Shown here: positions 8,442-16,409 of the stretch, piece by piece
Layout: every line of letters starts with the position of its first letter
Position numbering within the stretch: position 1 is the stretch's first letter
NCBI GenBank assembly: GCA_020217265.1
Contig: JAIWOS010000027.1
Location: 1-19,670, forward strand
Direction: 5' to 3'
DNA: 19,670 nucleotides
Source of the DNA: Thiobacillus sp.
GTDB taxonomy: Bacteria; Pseudomonadota; Gammaproteobacteria; Burkholderiales; Thiobacillaceae
Notes under the pieces: generated by a model
Seen by the model: only the letters and a program-made list of their open reading frames with translations
The model's database searches: none
What the model was told of the DNA's origin: nothing
Position numbers and translations under genes: made by a program

Positions 8442-9398
8442 TCAGCGCGGCTCGCTCCGGTCTGCGTTATTGCCTGGGGTGGCTGGGGGCAGCGTTCCCA
8501 GGGTTGCCAGCAGCCTGTCGATCAAGGCCCGGGTTTTTGCCGGCATGAGCTTGCGTCCCGGAAATACCGCCGACACGTTATCGCCAGGCAGATGCCAGTC
8601 CGGCAGCACGCGCTGCAAGCGTCCGCGATGCACATCGGGCTGCGCAAACGCATCGGGGACGGCGGCAATGCCTGCGCCGGCACACGCCAGATGGATCAGC
8701 AATTCCGGCGAATTGGCCGCCATGCGAACCGGTGGCGTCCCGTCCCACCGTGATTCGCCAGAGAAAAGTTGCCAACGGACGACGTCGCCGGTTCGTCCCA
8801 GCAAGCCGAGTGCGTCGTGGCGCACCAGGTCCTCGGGCGTGTGCGGATAGCCGGCGCGGGTCAGGTAGCCCGGTGACGCATAGAGTCCGATCGAGACTTT
8901 GCACAGGTGACGCGCGGCCAGCAGGGCATCGTCCGGCAGGTTGCCGGCACGGATCGCCACATCGAAGCCCTCGCCCAGCAAATCGACGCGTCGTGGCGAC
9001 AGATCGAGCTCCAGGCGAATGCCCGGGTAGGCCACGACAAAACCGGCGAGCGCGTCGGCCAGCAGCAGGTTGGCAAGATCGCTCGGCATGGAGACGCGCA
9101 GTCGTCCGCTGGGCGCCGCCTGACGCTGCTCGCTCAGCGCCGCCACCGCGTCCACCTCGGCCACCACCTGGCGGGCGTGCTCCAGCAGCAAGTGGCCGAA
9201 CTCGGTCAGGGTCTGGCGCCGGGTGGTGCGCAGCAACAGGCGCTCGCCCAGCCGCTGCTCCAGCGCGGCGAGCCGCCGCGACACGCTGGACTTGGGGAGT
9301 TTCAGTTGCTCGGCCGCACGGCTGAAACTCCCCAGATCGGCCACGTGGGCAAAGATCAAGAGGTCGTTGGGGTCGATAGTCGAGCCAAATTGTTCCAT
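8442..9398 (-). CDS. LysR-family transcriptional regulator
   Basis: A 318-residue LTTR. The N-terminal winged helix-turn-helix reads FAHVADLGSFSRAAEQLKLP then SSVSRRLAALEQRLGERLLLR. The remainder is the periplasmic-binding-like effector domain, opening with GRLRVSMPSDLANLLL. It most resembles the single-target regulators that lie divergent to a reductase or dioxygenase operon. Transcribed away from azoR, it probably controls the azoR-doxX-pirin-ygiD operon and itself; the ligand is unknown. The start is uncertain. ATG at 9398 gives the usual distance from the start to the HTH, ATG at 9419 adds seven residues, and neither has a good ribosome binding site. A near-perfect palindrome overlaps the 9398 start. 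Confidence 0.92.
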   Translation of the reverse strand: MEQFGSTIDPNDLLIFAHVADLGSFSRAAEQLKLPKSSVSRRLAALEQRLGERLLLRTTRRQTLTEFGHLLLEHARQVVAEVDAVAALSEQRQAAPSGRLRVSMPSDLANLLLADALAGFVVAYPGIRLELDLSPRRVDLLGEGFDVAIRAGNLPDDALLAARHLCKVSIGLYASPGYLTRAGYPHTPEDLVRHDALGLLGRTGDVVRWQLFSGESRWDGTPPVRMAANSPELLIHLACAGAGIAAVPDAFAQPDVHRGRLQRVLPDWHLPGDNVSAVFPGRKLMPAKTRALIDRLLATLGTLPPATPGNNADRSEPR

Positions 9399-9410
9399 AT
9401 AAGAAACAAT
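9389..9410. promoter_or_regulatory. Near-perfect palindrome, candidate operator of the LysR regulator
   Basis: ATTGTTCC (9389-9396) and GAAACAAT (9403-9410) are 8-base arms with one mismatch around a 6-base A/T-only centre. The element is A/T-rich within a GC-rich region and lies on the preferred LysR start codon, about 80 bases upstream of azoR. Autorepression plus azoR control is inference. Confidence 0.5.
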
Positions 9411-9490
9411 GATATCCATATTCAGGGATTCTCGGGCTGATTGATGACGCCTAAAGTGCATTCATCGCAACCCCCCACCGAGGACCCGAC

Positions 9491-10090
9491 ATGAATATCC
9501 TGCAGATCAACGCCAGCGCCCGCCGTGAAGGTGCCCACTCCACCCGCCTCGCCCACGCCGTCGTCGACCGCCTGAAAGCGGCCCATCCGGACGCCCGGGC
9601 CACCTTGCGCGATCTCGCCGTGACGCCGCACCCCATGCTCGACGAAGTGGCGCTGGCCGCGCTGTTCACGCCCGCCGATCGGCGCACGCCCGAGCAGGCC
9701 GCACGCGCAGCCCTGGACGACGCGCTGATCGCCGAGATCCAGGCGCACGACACCCTGGTAATTGGCGTGCCGATGTACAACTTCGGCATCCCCGTGCAGC
9801 TGAAGAACTGGATCGATGCGATCGCCCGCGCCGGTGTGACCTTCCGCTACACCGCAGCCGGCCCCGAAGGCCTGCTCAAGGGCAAGAAGGTGTATCTCGC
9901 CCTCGCCCGCGGCGGTCGCTACCGCGACACCGACAAGGACGCGCAGGTGCCGTACCTGAAAACCGTGCTCGGCTTTCTGGGCATGACCGACTTGAGTTTT
10001 ATCTATGCTGAAGGCCTGAACATGGGGCCGGAAGCTGCAGCGCAGGGCTTTGCCCGGGCCGAGGCGGATATAGCGGCCGCGTTTGCCTGA
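9491..10090 (+). CDS. azoR: FMN-dependent NADH-azoreductase / quinone reductase
   Basis: A 199-residue flavodoxin-fold cytosolic oxidoreductase that transfers two electrons from NADH through FMN to quinones or azo compounds. Residues 1-10 ([10 protein letters not shown]) form the first strand and the start of the FMN-phosphate loop. The FMN isoalloxazine loop PMYNFGIP is at 94-101, and the block [18 protein letters not shown] that follows is typical of AzoR. Length matches E. coli AzoR (201). GAGG at 9480-9483 lies 7 bases before the ATG. It is the first gene of a plus-strand operon with doxX, pirin and ygiD and is divergent from a LysR regulator. The likely role is quinone and electrophile detoxification; azo dyes are unlikely natural substrates. 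Confidence 0.94.
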   Translation: MNILQINASARREGAHSTRLAHAVVDRLKAAHPDARATLRDLAVTPHPMLDEVALAALFTPADRRTPEQAARAALDDALIAEIQAHDTLVIGVPMYNFGIPVQLKNWIDAIARAGVTFRYTAAGPEGLLKGKKVYLALARGGRYRDTDKDAQVPYLKTVLGFLGMTDLSFIYAEGLNMGPEAAAQGFARAEADIAAAFA

Positions 10091-10130
10091 CCGCAGTTCA
10101 CATTACATATCAACCCCCAGGAGATCCAGC

Positions 10131-10535
10131 ATGACCCCATCCCTTCAAAACGCCCTCAATCTCGCCGCCCGCCTCTTCATCGTCGCGCTCTTCCTGCCCG
10201 CCGGCATCGGCAAGCTGACCGGCTTTGACGGCACCGTTGGCTACATCGCCTCGGTCGGCCTGCCGCTGGCGACTGTTGGCGCGGCGCTCGCGGTAGTAGT
10301 GGAAATCGGCGCCAGCCTCGCCCTGCTCGCCGGCTTCGGCACCCGCATCGCCGCCGCCGTGCTGGCCGTGTTCACGCTGGCTGCCAGCGTCTTCTTCCAC
10401 GCCTATTGGGCCATGCCGGCCGACCAGGCCTACGTGAACCAGTTGATGTTCTTCAAGAACATCGCCGTGACCGGCGGCTTGCTGATGCTGGTGGCGTATG
10501 GCGCAGGCCGCTGGAGTCTCGACGCGCGAAGCTGA
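10131..10535 (+). CDS. DoxX family membrane protein
   Basis: A 134-residue inner-membrane protein with four hydrophobic helices at roughly residues 8-28, 37-66, 72-92 and 107-126. The family pattern is present: R-L near the start of helix 1, the GIGKLTGFDG turn, FFHAYW after helix 3, and FFKNIAVTGGLLM opening helix 4. DoxX-type proteins are associated with quinone or redox chemistry at the membrane, but few have a proven reaction. The ATG at 10131 has AGGAG at 10119-10123; an upstream in-frame ATG overlapping azoR lacks such a site. It lies 40 bases after azoR and 56 bases before the pirin gene in the same operon. Confidence 0.9.
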   Translation: MTPSLQNALNLAARLFIVALFLPAGIGKLTGFDGTVGYIASVGLPLATVGAALAVVVEIGASLALLAGFGTRIAAAVLAVFTLAASVFFHAYWAMPADQAYVNQLMFFKNIAVTGGLLMLVAYGAGRWSLDARS

Positions 10536-10591
10536 TCCTGAATACATCGCCCGGCGCCGCCACGCGTACCGGGTGACTGGAGGCATACACC

Positions 10592-11467
10592 ATGAAGAAA
10601 CTTGCATTCATCAAGCGCAGCAACGGCAGCCACTGGGTGGGCGACGGCTTTCCGGTGAGGAACATTTTTTCCTACACCGACATCGCCGAGGAACTCTCGC
10701 CCTTCCTGCTGCTGGATTACGCCGGCCCGGTGGAATTTCCACCCACCACGCGCAAGCTCGGCGTCGGCCCGCACCCGCACCGCGGCTTCGAGACGGTGAC
10801 CATCGTCTACGCGGGCGGCGTGTCGCACCGGGACTCGTCGGGTGGCGGCGGCACCATCGGCCCCGGCGACGTGCAGTGGATGACGGCTGGCTCCGGTCTC
10901 ATTCACGAGGAATTCCACAGCCCGGCATTCGCCAGGACAGGCGGCGCGTTCGAGATGGTTCAGCTGTGGGTCAACCTGCCTGCGCGGTACAAGATGTCGG
11001 CGCCGGGCTATCAGGGCATCACCGCGGACCGGATTCCGGAAGTCGCGCTGCCCAATGAAGCCGGCACGGCGCGCATCATTGCCGGCCGCTACGATGATGC
11101 GAGCGGCGAGGCGAGCGGCCCGGCGCGCACGTTCACGCCGATGAACGTGTGGGATCTGCGGCTGAAAGCGGGCCACCGGGTGAGCGTCGATCTGCCGGAC
11201 GGCCATACGACCGCGCTCCTCGTGCTGCATGGCGCCATCCAGATCGACGGCCACGCGGTGCATGCGGCCGAGATGGCCGTCATGGAACGCGCCGGCACGC
11301 GCCTGGCGTTCGAGGCGAGCGAGGACACCACGCTGCTGTTGCTCAATGGCGAGCCGCTCGACGAGCCCATCGTCGGCCACGGCCCCTTCGTGATGAACAC
11401 CACCGAGGAAATCGCGCAGGCGATCGATGACTTCAACAGCGGCCGCTTCGGGCAGATCGGCCAGTGA
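10592..11467 (+). CDS. Pirin family protein (double-cupin, quercetinase-like)
   Basis: A 291-residue bicupin of the pirin family. The metal site of the N-terminal cupin is intact: H61 and H63 in GPHPHRGFETVT, then H105 and E107 in GLIHEEFH, equivalent to H56, H58, H101 and E103 of human pirin. The C-terminal cupin (about residues 185-275) has no obvious metal ligands, as usual in the family. Bacterial pirins such as YhhW can cleave quercetin by dioxygenation, so a flavonoid or quinone-type substrate is plausible. It is the third gene of the azoR operon, with a GGAGG ribosome binding site shortly before the ATG, and is followed 13 bases later by the ring-cleaving dioxygenase gene. Confidence 0.94.
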   Translation: MKKLAFIKRSNGSHWVGDGFPVRNIFSYTDIAEELSPFLLLDYAGPVEFPPTTRKLGVGPHPHRGFETVTIVYAGGVSHRDSSGGGGTIGPGDVQWMTAGSGLIHEEFHSPAFARTGGAFEMVQLWVNLPARYKMSAPGYQGITADRIPEVALPNEAGTARIIAGRYDDASGEASGPARTFTPMNVWDLRLKAGHRVSVDLPDGHTTALLVLHGAIQIDGHAVHAAEMAVMERAGTRLAFEASEDTTLLLLNGEPLDEPIVGHGPFVMNTTEEIAQAIDDFNSGRFGQIGQ

Positions 11468-11480
11468 GCGGGGGCAATCC

Positions 11481-12275
11481 ATGAACAGCGAATCCTCAAG
11501 AATGCCTGCCGTGTTCCTGGGGCACGGCAATCCCATGAATGCCATCGAGCACAACGCGTTCCACGCGAGCTGGGTGCGTCTCGGAAAGCAGTTGCCCCGG
11601 CCGAAAGCCGTGTTGTGCATTTCTGCGCACTGGGAAGCGCCCGGCGTTCGGGTGACCGCCGCTCGTCAGCCGGAAACGATCCACGATTTCTACGGTTTTC
11701 CGGACGAACTGTTTGCAGTCGAATACCCCGCACCCGGCGACCCGGAGCTCGCTCGCCGGGTCGGTGCGCTCTTGCAAGGCCACGAAGTGGTGCTGGATGA
11801 CAAACGCGGGCTCGACCATGGCGCCTGGGGCGTGCTGCGTCCCATGTATCCGGCTGCGGATGTCCCAATCGTCCAGCTGAGCCTGGATACCCGCCAGCCG
11901 CTTCAAGTCCACTACGACCTGGCGCGAAAGCTTGCCCCGCTGCGCGACGAGGGCGTGCTGATACTCGGCAGCGGAAATATCGTGCATAACCTGCAGACAT
12001 TCCGCTACCACGATCCCGCAGCACCCGAGTGGGCGATCGCCTTCAACGAGGCCGTGAAGCGCAAATTTGCGGCGGGCGACGCCGCGGCGCTCATCGACTA
12101 CCCGGGCTTGAGCGAACACGCCAAGCTGGCCGTGCCCACGGTAGAGCACTATCTGCCGCTCATCTATGTGCTGGGCGTGCGGCATGAATCCGACGCATTC
12201 GAATTTCTGAACGACGTCGTGCACAGCAGCATTTCAATGACCTCGATCTGCATCGGCGAGAAGCGGGCAGCATGA
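11481..12275 (+). CDS. ygiD: 4,5-DOPA dioxygenase extradiol-like protein (YgiD/LigB type)
   Basis: A 264-residue class III extradiol ring-cleavage dioxygenase-like protein. Candidate metal and catalytic residues are H15 (GHGNP), H50 (SAHWE), H113 (DHGAWG), H169 (NIVHN) and H223 (VEHYLP), the standard set of the family. E. coli YgiD has been shown to open the catechol ring of L-DOPA between carbons 4 and 5. The natural substrate here is unknown; a catechol related to the quinone or flavonoid chemistry of the neighbouring genes is a fair guess. The ATG at 11481 lies 13 bases after the pirin stop, with a GCGGGGG stretch as a poor ribosome binding site; the frame is open further upstream only inside pirin. 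Last gene of the operon. Confidence 0.9.
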   Translation: MNSESSRMPAVFLGHGNPMNAIEHNAFHASWVRLGKQLPRPKAVLCISAHWEAPGVRVTAARQPETIHDFYGFPDELFAVEYPAPGDPELARRVGALLQGHEVVLDDKRGLDHGAWGVLRPMYPAADVPIVQLSLDTRQPLQVHYDLARKLAPLRDEGVLILGSGNIVHNLQTFRYHDPAAPEWAIAFNEAVKRKFAAGDAAALIDYPGLSEHAKLAVPTVEHYLPLIYVLGVRHESDAFEFLNDVVHSSISMTSICIGEKRAA

Positions 12276-12383
12276 CCCCCCCCGTGACGAGGGTGATTGG
12301 CCAGACGCGTTTGGATGAACCTGGGCGAGCCTGCATGCATCTTCAGAGATATTGCCGGCCCAGGTCGGTGTCCGCTTCGGCGA

Positions 12384-13145
12384 TCACGCACCGCTCGCAG
12401 GCGGTTCGCCCATCAGTGGCCGCATCGCCGTCAACAGGCTGCTGAAGATGCGTGGATGCAGTTTTTCCTGCTCGGCGAGCAGCTGTTTCATGGCATAGCG
12501 CTGTTGCGGCTTGGCGAAGCAGGCGGGGCAGTTCTCGAAGATGACGGGCAGACCGGTGTCTGCCGCAAAGGCGCGGGTCTGGCGTTCGCGCGCGTAGACG
12601 AAGGGCCGGATGAGGCGCAGGTCGCCCGCGTCGATCAGATAGTGCGGCGACATGGTTCTGAGCTTGCCGCCGAAGAACATCGACATCATGAGCGTTTCGG
12701 CGAGATCGTCGAGGTGGTGCGCCATGGCGACGACGTTGCAGCGCTGTTCGCGGGCGACGCGGTAGAGAATGCCGCGCCGCATGCGCGAGCAGTAGGCGCA
12801 ATAGGAATCGCTGTCCTTGGTGAGCGTTTTTTGCGCTTCTTCGAGGATGGGCTGCGATTCCAGGAAGTAGGGCACGCCGAGCCCGGCCAGGTAGGGCGCG
12901 AGCGGCGACGGGTCGAACTGGTCGGATTGCGGATCGACCGTGCACGCCAGCAACTCGAATTTCACCGGGGCTTTCTGTTGAAGATGGTGCAAGGTGTGCA
13001 GCAGCGAGAGCGAATCCTTGCCGCCCGACAGCCCGAGCAGGATGCGGTCGCCGGCGCGAATCATGCGGTAGTCGCCGATGGCGCGGCCGGCTGCCGAGAG
13101 CAGCGAGCGCGAGGGTCTGATCCAGCCGGAGGTGTCGGTGTTCAT
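12384..13145 (-). CDS. ttcA: tRNA cytosine-32 2-sulfurtransferase TtcA
   Basis: A 253-residue cytosolic enzyme that thiolates cytidine 32 in the tRNA anticodon loop using ATP and a [4Fe-4S] cluster. The PP-loop is SGGKDS at residues 40-45. The two Cys pairs are C116/C119 (YCAYCSRMRRG) and C206/C209 (ENCPACF); the E. coli enzyme uses three equivalent Cys to hold the cluster. The motif MAHHLDDLAETLMM at about 141-154 is also diagnostic. It is shorter than E. coli TtcA (311) mainly at the termini, as in many betaproteobacteria. Its ATG overlaps the msbA stop codon (ATGA, 13142-13145), so it is the coupled second gene of an msbA-ttcA operon. The 108 bases to the convergent ygiD hold no clear gene. 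Confidence 0.95.
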   Translation of the reverse strand: MNTDTSGWIRPSRSLLSAAGRAIGDYRMIRAGDRILLGLSGGKDSLSLLHTLHHLQQKAPVKFELLACTVDPQSDQFDPSPLAPYLAGLGVPYFLESQPILEEAQKTLTKDSDSYCAYCSRMRRGILYRVAREQRCNVVAMAHHLDDLAETLMMSMFFGGKLRTMSPHYLIDAGDLRLIRPFVYARERQTRAFAADTGLPVIFENCPACFAKPQQRYAMKQLLAEQEKLHPRIFSSLLTAMRPLMGEPPASGA

Positions 13146-14893
13146 GCGGAAAACTGCAAGGCGTGCAGTTGTGCGTAACGGCCCGGCTGCGCCAGCAGTT
13201 CGGCGTGGCTGCCGGTTTCGACGATGCGGCCGCCTTCGAGCACGACGATGCGGTCGGCTCGTTCGATGGTCGAGAGCCGGTGTGCGATGACGAGCGTGGT
13301 GCGGTTCTGCATCAGGGTTTCCAGCGCGGCCTGCACGTGGCGTTCCGATTCGTTGTCGAGCGCGGAGGTGGCTTCGTCGAGGATGAGAATCGGCGCGTCT
13401 TTCAGGATGGCGCGGGCAATCGCGATGCGCTGCCGCTGGCCGCCGGAGAGCCGCATGCCGTTTTCGCCGATGAGGGTGTCGAGCTTGTCGGGCAGTGCCT
13501 CGATGAATTCCCAGGCGTGCGCGGCAATGCAGGCCGCGCGGATTTCCTCGGGGGTGGCGTCGCGTTTCTGACCGTAGGCGATGTTGTGCGCCAGCGTGTC
13601 GTTGAACAGCACCACGTCCTGCGACACCAGCGCGATGTGGCTGCGCAGGTTCTGGAGCTGGAGCGCGCGGATGTCGATGCCGTCGAGCTCGATGGCGCCG
13701 CTGTCAGGGTCGTAGAAGCGCGGTATCAGGTTGGCGAGCGTGGTCTTGCCCGAGCCCGAGGCGCCGACCAGCGCGACGGTTTCGCCGGGCGCGATGTCGA
13801 GCGTGATGCGATCCAGCGCGGGCGTGTGTTTGCCGGGGTAGGTGAGGCTGACGTCGCGCAGGTGCAGGCGGCCTTCGATGCGCGCAAGCGTGCGCGTGCC
13901 CTGGTCGCGCTCGGCCTCGGTGTCGAGCATCGCGAAAATGGTTTCCGCTGCCGCGAGCCCGCGCTGCAACTGGTCGTTGACGCCGGTGAGGCGCTTTAAC
14001 GGTGCGAACAGCAGCAGCATGGCCATGAAGAAGGCGACGAAGCCGCCGACCGTGGTGGTGTTGTTCGAGGCCTGGTCGGCGGCAATGAAGACGATGATGG
14101 CGAGCGCGACGGCGGCGATGAGCTGGATCACCGGTTCGTACACCGCGTTGGCGGCGACGCGCTTCATCTCGAACAGGCGTGCCTGGTTGGCGGCATGATG
14201 AAAGCGGCCCTGCTCGTATTCCTCGCCGCCGTAGAGCTTGACCACGCGGTGCCCGCCCACGGCTTCGTCCACCACCTGGGTGAGTTCGCCGATGTTTTGC
14301 TGCGCCTTGCGCGACAGGCCGCGCAGGCGTTTGCTGGCAAGGCGCACCACCCACAGCGTGAGCGGCACCAGCGCGAACACGATCAGGGTCAGGCGCCAGT
14401 TGAGCCACAGCAGATAGCCCAGCAGTCCCAGCACGGTGACGGTGTCGCGTACCAGCGTGGTGAGCGAGCTGGTGGCCGACTGCGTGACCTGGGTGACGTT
14501 GAAGGCCAGGTGGGCGATGAGCTGGCCGCTGGGGTTCTGGTCGAAATAGCGCGTGGGCAGGCTCATCAACCGGTCGAACATCGCGGTGCGCAGGTCCATC
14601 ACCAGCCGGCTGCCGACCCAGGCCATGCAGTAGGTGCTGACGAAGCTGGCGATGCCGCGTACGATGAAAAGCGCCAGCAGCAGCACCGGAACCCAGCGGA
14701 TGAAATCCTGGTTCTTGGCGACGAACCCCTCGTCGAGCAACGGCTTGAACAGCGCCGGCAGCATGGGCTCGGTGGCGGCGGTGCCCACCAGGGCGACGAG
14801 CGACAGTGCGAACATGCGCCAGTAGGGCTTGACGTAAGCAATCAGGCGAACGTAGAGCGTGCGGCTGGAGGGCGGGGTCACAGGGTTCGGCAT
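13142..14893 (-). CDS. msbA: Lipid A export ABC transporter MsbA
   Basis: A 583-residue half-transporter with fused membrane and ATPase domains that flips lipid A-core across the inner membrane as a homodimer. Six transmembrane helices occupy about residues 15-310. In the ATPase domain Walker A is GASGSGKTT near 377-385, followed by the Q-loop (LVSQDV), the signature LSGGQRQRIAIARA, Walker B ILILDEATSALD and the H-loop IAHRLST. Length matches E. coli MsbA (582). The start MPNPVTPPSSRTLYVRL at 14893 gives the normal short N-terminal tail; frame open upstream to beyond 15600 is antisense to the CorA gene. No good ribosome binding site is visible. Its stop overlaps the ttcA start. The lipid A acyltransferase genes elsewhere in the window act earlier in the same pathway. 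Confidence 0.96.
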   Translation of the reverse strand: MPNPVTPPSSRTLYVRLIAYVKPYWRMFALSLVALVGTAATEPMLPALFKPLLDEGFVAKNQDFIRWVPVLLLALFIVRGIASFVSTYCMAWVGSRLVMDLRTAMFDRLMSLPTRYFDQNPSGQLIAHLAFNVTQVTQSATSSLTTLVRDTVTVLGLLGYLLWLNWRLTLIVFALVPLTLWVVRLASKRLRGLSRKAQQNIGELTQVVDEAVGGHRVVKLYGGEEYEQGRFHHAANQARLFEMKRVAANAVYEPVIQLIAAVALAIIVFIAADQASNNTTTVGGFVAFFMAMLLLFAPLKRLTGVNDQLQRGLAAAETIFAMLDTEAERDQGTRTLARIEGRLHLRDVSLTYPGKHTPALDRITLDIAPGETVALVGASGSGKTTLANLIPRFYDPDSGAIELDGIDIRALQLQNLRSHIALVSQDVVLFNDTLAHNIAYGQKRDATPEEIRAACIAAHAWEFIEALPDKLDTLIGENGMRLSGGQRQRIAIARAILKDAPILILDEATSALDNESERHVQAALETLMQNRTTLVIAHRLSTIERADRIVVLEGGRIVETGSHAELLAQPGRYAQLHALQFSA

Positions 14894-14959
14894 GAAGGGC
14901 GGATCAGGGCCGTGGGCGGACGACGGGTTGCGTGGGAGACGATGGACGATTCGCGTTTC

Positions 14960-14965
14960 ATTGTA
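14960..14965 (-). promoter_or_regulatory. Candidate msbA -10 element
   Basis: Read on the minus strand this is TACAAT, 5 of 6 to the -10 consensus, about 67 bases before the msbA ATG. The -35 region is GC-rich and unconvincing. Confidence 0.35.
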
Positions 14966-14998
14966 CCGTGCGACGGTGCCCGGGGCCGGCGGCAGGCG

Positions 14999-15004
14999 TA
15001 GAAT
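14999..15004 (+). promoter_or_regulatory. Candidate -10 element of the CorA gene, near-leaderless
   Basis: TAGAAT at 14999-15004 is followed by only 9 bases before the ATG at 15014. Transcription from it would begin 1-3 bases before the start codon. There is no Shine-Dalgarno sequence, which fits a leaderless message. The -35 region is weak. Confidence 0.35.
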
Positions 15005-15013
15005 ACGCGCGCC

Positions 15014-16384
15014 ATGACCGAGACCGCCAATCAACGCCCGCACGCGCAGAACCTGTTCGAGCAGCACCTGTCCGAGGTGCAGTTGCTGCTCGCCCGCCAG
15101 CGCCGGGTCGAGGCGCTGATCCAGAAGCAGGACATGCCGCGTCACGACCTGGTCGAAGGCCTGGTGCACCGCCAGCATCTGGTCGAACTCCACAATCTCC
15201 TGCTGCGCCTGTCCGCCGGCGAAATTGCCCGCGTCCTGGAGGCGCTGCCCGAGGAAGACCGGCTCGTCGCCTGGCAGGAAGTCGAGGAGAGCCGCTGCGA
15301 GCTGGTGCTCGAACTGGTGTCGGACGACGTGCGCGCCGAGTTGGTCGAGACGCGCCCCGCCAGCAGCGCGCGCAACATGCTCTCCGCGTTCGAACTGAAA
15401 AACGGCCGCCTTTCGCAGGTGCGCATCGGCAGCCGGGCCGATCTCGCGAATGTCAACCCGATCTGGGTCGACCTCGTCGCGCCGACCGCCAGTGTGCGCG
15501 CCTGGGTCGGCGAATTTTTCGAGCTCTATCTGCCCGACCCCGAAGACGTCACCGATATCGAGGAGTCGGCGCGTTTCTACATCGACGACAACGACGCAGT
15601 CCACCTGAGTTCGGACTTCCTGCTCGACAAGCAGGGCGATTCGCGCAACGTCGCGGTAGCCTTCGTGCTGCACCGCAACATCCTGTTTTCGGTGCGCAAC
15701 GAGGAGCTGCCGGTGTTCCGCCTGCAGCGGCTGCGCGCGCGCACGCAGCCGGGTTATGTGTCGGACGGCAAGGACGTGCTGCTCGACCTCTACGGTGCCG
15801 ACGTCGAATATTCAGCCGACGCGCTGGAGGACATCTACGCCGAGCTTGAGCGCATCGGCCGCCAGGTGCTGTCGCCGCAAGTGACGGACGACGCGGCGGC
15901 GGAAATTCTCGCCGAGATCGCCAAGGGCGAGGACCTCAACGGCCGCATCCGGCGCAACGTGCTCGACACCCGCCGCGCGCTGTCGTTCCTGATGCGCGGC
16001 CGCCTGCTCTCGGGCGAACAGCACGACGACGCGCGCCAGATCCTGCGCGACATCGAGTCGCTCGACGGCCACACGTCCTTCCTCTTCAACAAGATCAACT
16101 TCCTGATGGACGCCACCGTCGGCTTCATCAACATCAACCAGAACAAGCGTGTGTCCAAGCTCACCGCCATCTCGGTGGTGTTCGTGCCGATCAACATCAT
16201 CGCCGGCATCGGCGGCATGTCCGAATTCTCGATGATGACCGCGGGCATCCCGTGGCCGGTGTCGTACGGCGCGTTCGTCGCGGCAATGGGGCTTCTGGGC
16301 TTCGGCACCTATCATGCCCTGCGCTACTTCGAAGACCGCAAGGCCCGCCAGAGCCTGCTCGCCTACCGGCGCAGGGAAGGCTGA
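15014..16384 (+). CDS. CorA-type divalent cation transporter with MgtE-N-like domain, GMN motif replaced
   Basis: A 456-residue inner-membrane protein of the CorA (2-TM GxN) superfamily, expected to be a pentamer. Residues about 48-115 look like an MgtE intracellular N domain: leucine-rich helices with LVELHNLLLRLSAGEIARVL and EALPEEDRL. Residues 145-375 are the CorA cytoplasmic domain with the long stalk helix (LDTRRALSFLMRG to NFLMDATVGFININQNKRVSKLT). Two transmembrane helices lie at about 384-402 and 415-437, followed by a basic tail. The selectivity-filter position after helix 1 reads G-G-M-S (400-403) where Mg channels have Y-G-M-N. Mg transport is therefore likely by family but not certain; Zn, Co or another ion is possible. 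The start has no ribosome binding site. It is divergent from msbA and convergent with mtgA. Confidence 0.9.
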   Translation: MTETANQRPHAQNLFEQHLSEVQLLLARQRRVEALIQKQDMPRHDLVEGLVHRQHLVELHNLLLRLSAGEIARVLEALPEEDRLVAWQEVEESRCELVLELVSDDVRAELVETRPASSARNMLSAFELKNGRLSQVRIGSRADLANVNPIWVDLVAPTASVRAWVGEFFELYLPDPEDVTDIEESARFYIDDNDAVHLSSDFLLDKQGDSRNVAVAFVLHRNILFSVRNEELPVFRLQRLRARTQPGYVSDGKDVLLDLYGADVEYSADALEDIYAELERIGRQVLSPQVTDDAAAEILAEIAKGEDLNGRIRRNVLDTRRALSFLMRGRLLSGEQHDDARQILRDIESLDGHTSFLFNKINFLMDATVGFININQNKRVSKLTAISVVFVPINIIAGIGGMSEFSMMTAGIPWPVSYGAFVAAMGLLGFGTYHALRYFEDRKARQSLLAYRRREG

Positions 16385-16409
16385 GCGCGCCGCTTACTGC
16401 GGCACGCGC
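16385..16409. terminator. Possible shared hairpin between convergent genes
   Basis: GCGCG-CCGC at 16385-16393 can pair with GCGG-CGCGC at 16399-16409 with a two-base bulge and a 5-base loop. It lies across the stops of the convergent CorA-type gene and mtgA. No T-tract follows, so termination activity is doubtful. Confidence 0.2.

Noticed and set aside
12319..12365. Inverted repeat ACCTGGGC / GCCCAGGT between convergent ygiD and ttcA
   Set aside because: The 31-base loop is long, no T-tract follows, and one 8-base match in a GC-rich spacer is weak evidence for a terminator.
14894..15673. Minus-strand extension of the msbA frame by 260 codons
   Set aside because: It is antisense to the CorA-type gene. 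MsbA homologues start at MPNP-like N-termini and match E. coli length without it.
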